DNA from: Physcomitrium patens
Lineage: Eukaryota > Streptophyta > Bryopsida > Funariales > Funariaceae
Direction: 5' to 3'
DNA: 64,000 nt
Assembly (NCBI RefSeq): GCF_000002425.4
Contig: NC_037257.1
Span: forward strand, 20,046,218 to 20,110,217
Below are positions 56,966 through 64,000 of this stretch, piece by piece (the first letter of the stretch is position 1; every line of letters starts with the position of its first letter). The notes below the pieces were generated by a model. That model saw only the letters and a program-made list of their open reading frames with translations. It was not told where the DNA came from and did no database searches. A program made the position numbers and the translations under genes.

Positions 56966-58393
56966 TGTCGTATTAAGTATTATCTTGCTTGAGAACATGC
57001 TGGACGTCTGACTATAGGAGGTAGTATGGTGTTTCGCTAGTACTCAAGCAGTTTATCGTATTCTTGACTACTCAAATACAATCTATATCGGATTGTAATG
57101 TAAAAGCTTAATTCCAATATAAAATACCTAGAGACCCTATATAACTTCAATCTCTTTTGTTATTTTTATTTTATTTTATTTATTTTATGTTTTTTATTTT
57201 ATCTTTATCGTTAATTACCTTAATCTTAGACCGTGAACTTCGACAAGCTATGATCCTCAATCTCTCCTTCTGACTTGTTGTGAAACATGTATCGCTAGTG
57301 TCTCAACATGCCCTTTTGAATGCTCAAGAAGTTCTAGTTCAACCCCGCTTATAGATTATGAGGCTATGCTACAATCTGCATCGATGTCCCTTGGCCGCTC
57401 ACCAATATTCCTCTTATCCTTGTCGGTAGGTCCCCAGTTATCATAGAAATCCTAAATAACCCCCCAATTTACTAACTTCCAATACCTCTTTAAACTGTTA
57501 GCAGATATCCTCTATCCGTACAGTCAGATTAACACAACCACACATGCATTCAACATACTCAACCTTCTAGACAACTCTGAATTTCAACCACAGAAGTATC
57601 TCCCATTTCATCAACAATCAAGAGTACCAGTCTTTCCTCTCTTACAAAAAAAAATCCAGTTCACCAATATAACACTCACTTTCAGCAACAGTGGCCTCAA
57701 TCTTCCCAAAACCCTATGAAGAAAAAAAAATCCCAATTCTCTGTCTTTTTCAAAGCATGAAGCTAGCTCTCGGATCCTTAAAACCCTGATTCTCTCATTT
57801 CCATTTCTTAACATATCCTATCTTTTAACCTTGAGAAGATCCTATTCTTCCGCTTTAGACTCTCCGAACTGAAACAGCTGACGGAGCTTTCTCCCTCATT
57901 TTTGCCTTTAAGAGATCCTTTTACTAAAAAGACGTTCTCAGAATGGTACAAAGAACACAACAACCTGAAATGAAATCAAAGCCCGTAATCGGACCACATT
58001 GGGTTGCCCGACCAAGTCAGGTCTCATATTGGGTAAGAGGCCCATAATAGGACCTAGATTAGAAGTCTTTTGAAATTGGATTTAATTGGCTTTTCGAACC
58101 AGGATCACCCGTCGTTGAATTGGTCCTTTCTCTTTTTGTTGACTCCCGTTTTTGGAATTGAACGGAGCATTTTGTTACTCGTGAGTATGCCTCGGCTGAC
58201 TGTAATGGGGTGACTGAACGTGGCCTCTCAGTATTTGCACTGGAATTGGCCATCGCTTCTAACACCCAATATCACTAAATATTAATAAATCTTCTTCATT
58301 TATATTTTCATCATATAGACGTGTTACAATACGACATCCACCCCCTCTGAACCTGTGCATCCTCTAATATGCACCAATTAACCTAGTTACCAT
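56966..58393 (-). mobile_element. D2: 3' LTR and 3' end of a minus-strand D-family element
   Basis: LTR 56966-58336 (1371 bp, TGTCGT...ACGACA), followed at 58337 by 57 bp of internal sequence. Read in sense, AGAGGGGGTGGA stands immediately before the LTR, a classical polypurine tract, so this is a 3' LTR of a real element and not a solo LTR. The remaining internal part must lie beyond D1, outside the window. The LTR is enlarged by an AT-rich stretch near 57150-57220. Confidence 0.8.
58337..58348 (-). other. D2 polypurine tract
   Basis: The plus strand TCCACCCCCTCT is in sense AGAGGGGGTGGA, directly upstream of TGTCGT. It fixes orientation and LTR boundary of family D. Confidence 0.82.
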
Positions 58394-59663
58394 TGTCATG
58401 TTGTAACACGAGTATACCGTAAAAATATAAAGAAAGGGGACTTTTATTAATATTTAATTACCTCAAATATTGCGGGCAACGACCAATTCCAATGCAAATA
58501 CTGGGAGGCCATGGTCAATCACCCCGTTACAGTCAGCCGGGGCATACTGAAATGCTCCGTTCGATTCCAATAATGGGAGTCACCTTAAAAAAGAAGGGAC
58601 CAATTCAATGATGGGTGAGCCTAGTTTGAAGAGCCAATTGGATCCAATTTCAAGACATCCAATCCGGATCTTCTTACCCAATATGAGACCTGAATTGGTC
58701 GGACAACCCAATGCAGTCTAATTACGAGAAAATCCAAGTCTTACTACAGGCCTTAGCCAATCTAACATGAAAGACCAATTTGATCCAATTACGGGAACAT
58801 CTGGGTCTTACTAGTGGACTCTTATCCAATATGAGACCTGAATTGGTCAGGCGACTCAATGTGGTCTCGATTATGGGGCTCCGATTCTGTTTCAGGCTGT
58901 TCCATCTTTTGTGCCATTCCGAGAACGTCCTTTCGGTAAAAGGATCTCTTAAAGGTAAAAACGGAGGAGAAAGCTCTAACGGCGAGAGCCAATTTTGGAT
59001 CCAAGCTCTGACGGCGGGAGCCAATTTCAGATCCAAGACGGAAGATTGAAGAAATTTAGAATTAAGGTTAAGAGATGAGAGAGGAGAGAGAAGAAGTTTT
59101 TATGGGGTTTTGAAGGATCGGAGAGCTAGCTTCATGCTTCGAGAAGGGAAAAAAAGACAGAGAATTGGGTTTTTCTTTTCTTCATAGGGTTTTGAGAAGA
59201 CTGAGACAATCGTTGCTGAAGTCAGTGTTGTAATGGTGAATCGGGATTTTTTAATGAAGTGGGTTTGATTACTCTTGACTGTTTTATAAAATCAAGTAAC
59301 GTCTGTGATGAAGAATTAAAAGGGTGTCTATAGGATTGACTATGGTGAGTGAATGAAATTTATTGGGTTAATCTAACAAGACAGTTAGTGGATACAAGAT
59401 CGTGAATATAAAGCGGTATCGAAGATTAGCAGTTTGGGTTGTTCGGGGTTCTTTGTAATGTCTAGAGACCTACCGGCTAGGACAAAAAGAACTTCGACGA
59501 GTAGTCGAAGGGCATTCGTATAGATTTACGGTGTATTCTTGTAGTTGTGTATATTCCAACAGTCAAAAACCGATAGACTGTTTGAATATTAGCGAATCTC
59601 CATACTACCTTCTACAGTTAGACGCCCGACGCGTTCTCGAGCAGGAAAGCATGTAATACGACA
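58394..59663 (+). repeat. D1 5' LTR (1270 bp)
   Basis: Aligns in reverse with L1, L2 and D2. Contains the segment shared with family A gag (about 58500-58890), including tandemly repeated motifs such as CAATTTGATCCAATTACG. Ends with ACGACA, four bases before the primer-site candidate. Confidence 0.88.
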
Positions 59664-59667
59664 AAAG

Positions 59668-59685
59668 TGGTGAACCCGACGTGAA
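59668..59685 (+). other. D1 primer-binding site candidate
   Basis: TGGTGAACCCGACGTGAA follows the LTR after AAAG. It begins with TGG, as required for the complement of a tRNA CCA end. I could not assign the tRNA from memory. Confidence 0.65.
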
Positions 59686-59734
59686 AGCTTGAGGTGGAAG
59701 GTATTGGATTTTATTTGATTTTATTCTTATTTTT

Positions 59735-60720
59735 ATGGAAAACGAAAATAAAAATTTTGAAGGATCTTTGGGAGGAGTTTCTGGTGGAGGTTCTTCTAAA
59801 GGACAAAGTATGCACATGGATCCGTCTATTGCTAGTATGTTTCAAGCCTTCTCATTATCAATGCAGCAATAGCAAAGCAATGATCGAAAGGAAGCTTTGG
59901 CAACCAAAGCATTGCAAGCAGTGGTCAATAAAATTGATCAATATGATGGGAGGAATATTTCAAGGTATTTAAGATGTTATGTTCGTGAAATGGAATTAAA
60001 TCAGGTTTCTGAGAAAAAAATGGTTGAATTATTTGGACTTGCCATGATACCGAAGATAAGAGACCATATTACATCGATTATAGATCGTTATGGAAATTCA
60101 TGAGAGGTTTCTTCACATGCATTGAAAGACAAATATTTCTTGAAAGATGCTGATCGCGTTACTAAGAAGTTGTTTCTGAAATAGATTGAACGGCCTAATA
60201 AGAATTTGCAAGCAACAGAGCTATTAAAGAAATTTGAGAGGCAGTACTCTCAATTGTCGAAGGTAGAAAAATTGACATAGGAGCCGAACAAAGTTGATCT
60301 ATTTCTTCAAGCTGCTGATAGAAAATTGCAAGGGAAATTAGAACTCCTTCTTGAAGACAAAGAAGAAGATGAAGGATTGACAACGAAGTGGAAGAATGTT
60401 GAAGATGCGATGGAGTTGCTTACAAAAAGAGAAAAGAAGAAGGATAGGAGCAATATTCCGAAAACAGTACAAGCACCCAAAGCTCCAGTAAGTACAATAC
60501 CACCAACAATGCCTACAGTTCAACCTTCGACATCCTTATCAAAGAAAGCAGATATAGGGATGGAAGAAATTATACGAGGAATGCGAGATCTTCAAATCAA
60601 ATTGGCAAGACTTGAAGAGAATACTTCTACAAACAATTTGAAGAGTGTTTCAAAATAAGGATATGTACAAAGATGCATTTGGTGTGATGATGCTTCACAC
60701 ACTAGAAAAGATTGCAATGA
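59735..60720 (+). pseudogene. D1 gag
   Basis: Begins MENENKNFEGSLGGVSGGG, then LATKALQAVVNKIDQYDGRN and YVREMELNQVSEKKMVELF (capsid type), a charged linker (60326-60658) and the zinc knuckle CIWCDDASHTRKDC at about 60670-60720, which fits CX2CX4HX4C. In-frame stops at about 59868, 60102 and 60183 and one before the knuckle inactivate it. Confidence 0.8.
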
Positions 60721-60730
60721 ATTTAATAAT

Positions 60731-61435
60731 ATGATACGGCAAGGAATTATTTGCTGGAAAGATTGGAAGATAGCATTAAAAGATAGGGAGGATCTTCTTC
60801 AAACCAATTTTGGCAAGGGAGGAATGAGAGCATTGGTTCAAGATTACATAAAAGAGCATGAAACAACAGCACAAGAAAGTGGAAGTTATGAAGCTAGAGT
60901 TGATGATGACCTTGGTGGAAATATGGAAACTAGTGAGTTTTGGGCTTTTGTTATTTCTACAATGCAAAAAGGGAAATTACCTCGAGAAGCATTATTGAGG
61001 ACTGCAGCTACAATACGAGGTGCAATAGGTTGGGAGGATCCTGTTGAGTCTCTTTGAGTTCATGCATATATAGCTAAGAGCCAACATGAAGCTTTGATGG
61101 AAGAAAAGAGACGAGGAAATTTTGATGATACGAGAGAAGGAAATTCTTCTAAGAGGCAAACTCGAAGAGGCAAGGCTCGAGAGGCAGCTTCATAAGAATT
61201 ATTTGTAAAGGATACCTCAGCATCATTGGAAGAAAAAACAAGGGAGACAAAAGATAAGGACAAATCAATTGCTTATAAGCTACTTTCTGACATTGAAGCG
61301 GCAAAAAATTTGAAAGGGGTGTTGGAAGAACATATATTAAATGCTAAGGTGGAATTCACATTGAAAGAAGTTTTGGGAATTACAAAGAAGGAGTTTCATG
61401 ATGTTATCATTGACAGCATTAAGCAAAAGAGGTAA
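60731..61435 (+). pseudogene. D1 gag-protease linker region
   Basis: Two open pieces (60731-61057 and 61226-61435) with Lys/Glu-rich sequence and no recognisable domain. The second ends in VLGITKKEFHDVIIDSIKQK, which resembles a short helical domain found before the protease in this element type. The function is unknown. Confidence 0.55.
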
Positions 61436-61591
61436 TTAATGGGTGAAACTAGAATGAATCATACTATTGATGCAAGAATATATAAAGATGAAGAAGAGAT
61501 TAATATTGGTTACAAGCAACCAACAAATGAAAAGAATGGGTATAATCAATGAGTACATTTTGAAGATTATAGTGATAAAGAAATAAAAACT

Positions 61592-62077
61592 TTGACCTAT
61601 TATACTCGAAAGCATTGGGCAAGGATAACTATTGAGGTATTGGTGAAAGTAGGAGATATAGAAGAACCAATTGTTGCTTTAGTCGACCATGGTTCTGAAA
61701 TAAATCTTATGTCTAAAGATCTTTATAAGAAGCAAAAATGGCCAATTGATATGGAACATGGATGGGCAATACAAGCAAACAATAACACACGAGACAAATT
61801 ATATGGAGCTTGTCCAGATGTCAAAATTCGGATTGGGGATGTTGTGACGGAGCAACATTTCTTTGTTCAAGATACAACATCTTATCCGTTGATTTTAGGA
61901 CAACCTTATATTACGGCAATACGGATGGAAACAAAAGTACTTCACGGTGGTTCTGCTTATGCAAGAGTACATAGCGAAGATGGGAGGAAAGTTGTACAAT
62001 TTCTAACAATACCTCCTAACCATGAACGGAATCGAGATAGGTTGAGGGAGAAACCGTTGCCAAAGAAAGATTATTGA
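61592..62077 (+). pseudogene. D1 aspartic protease
   Basis: 161 residues with PIVALVDHGSEINLMSKDLY (DHGS at the active site; DTG/DSG expected) and YPLILGQPYITAIRM, the second protease block. The frame is open but the active-site residue is unusual, so it is probably inactive. Confidence 0.8.
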
Positions 62078-62347
62078 AGGATTGAAGGATTTTGGGGAGG
62101 TACCACTATAAAGCGAGATTATGGAGGTACAAAAGAGGAGATACTCTCGTGAGATGAAGGTGCCTTTGATGCGAGTTTTATTGGTATTTTGGAGAATGGA
62201 AATATTATGTATAAGAAAGTTGATGATTTTAAAAGAAAAAAAAGAAAAAGATTATATAATATTGAAGGAAAATTACGCAAGTTAGATATATTGTAAGATG
62301 ATGAGAGGGTTTTAAGTGTTTATGAAGAAAATGGACTGGATTATTCA

Positions 62348-63289
62348 TTGGAATTGATTACATCTATTGGGTTAGGGGATAATGATAAGATTGTTGAGAT
62401 TCATTCAAGAGAGGTTTATACCATACTTGAATCTTTTCAAGCACCAGAAGTCACTATAGAGACTAGATATAAAACGACAGATAAGAAGGTAAAGCCTGTT
62501 GTCAGACCATTACCAGAAGATTCTAAAGAACAAATTGGGGAAGCATCAAAAGAAGCAAGTTTAAGAGATCCAATGAGTATTGGACATCAGTTTACTAAAG
62601 AGACTTTTGAAGAATTGAAGATTGGTTCTGATGGTTCTTTATTGTCGGAGGAAATTACTTGCTTCAAAAAGATGTTGGCTAAACAAGGTAGATCATTTGC
62701 CTTCGAATCTTATGAAATTGGGTGTATGGATCCAAATATTATAACGCCTATGGTTATCTTCACTGTACCGCATGTACTTTGGAATCTTAGACCGACTCCA
62801 ATACCGAGGGCACATTTACCTAAATTAGTAGAACTATTAAAAGAAAAGATAAAGATGAATATATTGGAACCTTCATTTGCGCCGTATTCTAGTCGATGGT
62901 TTACGGTACCTAAAAAGAATGGGTCACTATGGTTTATTCAAGATATGCAACCAATGAATGCAGAAACTGTTAAGAATGCAGGAATTGGACCTATTGTGGA
63001 TGAATTTGCTAAGGCGTTTGCTGGAAGGGCAATCTATTCAATGGGTGACTTGTATTCAGGCTATGATTAATTTCAACTTACCGAAAGAAGTAGAGATATG
63101 ACAACAATGAGGATACCACTTGGATTCGTTAGAATGTGCACTCTTCCTCAAGGCGCGACCAACTTAGTTGCACATATGATGAATGGGATGAATAAGGTAT
63201 TGAGAGATTTTATTCCGAAAAAGACTATGCCTTTTCTGGATGATGTTTCTATAAAGGGTGCAGAGAAGGAGACAAGGATGAAACTTTAG
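62348..63289 (+). pseudogene. D1 reverse transcriptase
   Basis: 62348-63070: FAPYSSRWFTVPKKNGSLW, then AIYSMGDLYSGYD with the first catalytic Asp and a TAA where Gln is expected. 63098-63289: MRIPLGFVRMCTLPQGATN and MPFLDDVSIKG with the catalytic LDD. The stop in between is the main visible break. Confidence 0.87.
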
Positions 63290-63309
63290 ATACGAGGGGG
63301 TGTCGCATA

Positions 63310-64000
63310 TATGTTGTTGATCATATACAAGATTGCGAAAAGATTTTTACTTGACTTCGAGAAGTTCATCTTACATTATCAGGTACGAAGTCCGTATTTG
63401 GAGTACAAGAGGTTGTGATTGTTGGACATTTATGTGGATCTTACGGAAGAAAACCAGATCCGACTAAAGTTGATGTAATTGGAAGGATGAAAGAGGATTG
63501 TGATTCTTTAACAGAAATTCACAGGTTTTTAGGTGCGTGTGTATTTTATCGAATCTGGATCTCTCATTATGCTCACATAGCAGATCCATTATATGAACTG
63601 TTATATAAGGGCTACCAATTCAAATGGAAAGAAAGGCATATTCACGCAATGCAAAGATTGAAGAAATTATTGATGTCACCTTCAATATTGAGAAAGGTTG
63701 ATTATAAGTGCAATAGACCAGTGATTCTTATTGTGGACGCTAGTCCAATTGCCATTGGATGGACTGTGGGTCAAGATGATTCTAGTGGGAAAAGATTTGC
63801 AGTTCGATTTGGAGCTAAAGTTTTAAGTATTTGTCAGCGTGCATATTTGCAAGTCAAAAGAGAACTTTTGGGAGTTGTTTCGGCTATGAAAGCTGAAAAG
63901 GACTATTTGATTGGGGCAGTAGTAGTAATTGAAATAGATTGCTTGCCATTGCTTGGAATGATTACTAACTGTTTAATGCCAGATATTGCAATGTTGAGAT
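63310..64000 (+). pseudogene. D1 RT thumb and RNase H, cut by the window edge
   Basis: Open without a stop from about 63358 to the edge: VQEVVIVGHLCGSYGRKPD, IHRFLGACVFYRIWISHYA (thumb), then PVILIVDASPIAIGWTVGQD (RNase H, first Asp) and RELLGVVSAMKAEKDYLIG. Integrase is expected beyond position 64000. Confidence 0.83.

Larger units (their letters stand above)
58394..64000 (+). mobile_element. D1: D-family Gypsy element, continues past the window
   Basis: 5' LTR 58394-59663 (1270 bp, TGTCAT...ACGACA), primer-site candidate at 59668-59685, then gag, protease, RT and RNase H in the Gypsy order. The right end with integrase and 3' LTR is outside. Gag and pol carry stops, many of the type CAG to TAG. 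It inserted into the 3' end of D2 in the opposite orientation. The RT type (FAGRAIYSMGDLYSGYD, PFLDDV) is clearly different from A and B; I cannot place its lineage. Confidence 0.88.

Noticed and set aside
56966-58336. D2 LTR as a solo LTR
   Set aside because: A perfect polypurine tract directly precedes it in sense, and the flanks show no matching target duplication; it is the 3' LTR of a larger element.

Overview
The window looks like nuclear DNA of a land plant. Two spliced plant-type genes at the left end (GT-AG introns of about 110-345 bp) are followed by about 56 kb of AT-rich sequence made almost entirely of plant LTR retrotransposons (Ty1/Copia and Ty3/Gypsy) inserted into each other. 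Compact introns next to nested old retrotransposons would fit a moss or other bryophyte, but this assignment is weak.

Layout. 1.8-4.3 kb: a phospholipase of the lecithin:cholesterol acyltransferase (LCAT) family, (+) strand, seven or eight exons, with its Ser-Asp-His triad intact. 5.5-7.6 kb: a six-exon (+) gene whose 299-aa product resembles plant CCG-binding protein 1 (CBP1/MEE14). 7.6-14.7 kb: AT-rich sequence with microsatellites and one degenerate tandem repeat. From 14.7 kb to the right edge: transposons, named here by family. A = Gypsy with Athila-like traits (tRNA-Asp primer site, 764-771 bp LTRs; copies A1-A4). B = chromovirus with a C-terminal chromodomain (copies B1, B2). D = Gypsy with about 1.2-1.4 kb LTRs (copies L1, L2, D1, D2). 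E = old chromovirus relic related to B. Copia-1 and Copia-2 = two related Copia elements.

Nesting. Relic E was hit by Copia-1 (TSD GTTTC) and by A3. The A3 LTR was hit by A1 (TSD ATGGA), A1 by D-family LTR L1, L1 by LTR L2 (TSD CCGG), and L2 by B1 (TSD ACGAG/ACGAC). To the right, A4 was hit by A2, Copia-2 (TSD GATTA/AATTA), B2 (TSD ATATC) and D2, and D2 by D1. These boundaries give a relative age order.

Most notable signals. (1) The promoter part of every B-family LTR is an array of perfect heat-shock elements directly upstream of a TATA box, which predicts a heat-activated chromovirus. (2) Both Copia elements carry a primer-binding site matching the anticodon region, not the 3' end, of initiator tRNA-Met, so they probably prime from a half-tRNA. 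(3) The D-family LTR contains a collinear fragment of the A-family gag zinc-knuckle/linker region. (4) A1 and A3 share one internal deletion, and the short direct repeats that explain it are still present in A2. (5) Family B carries an extra, unrecognised ORF between pol and the 3' LTR. Almost all transposon genes are broken by stops or deletions. All conclusions come from reading the sequence; no database or alignment program was used.
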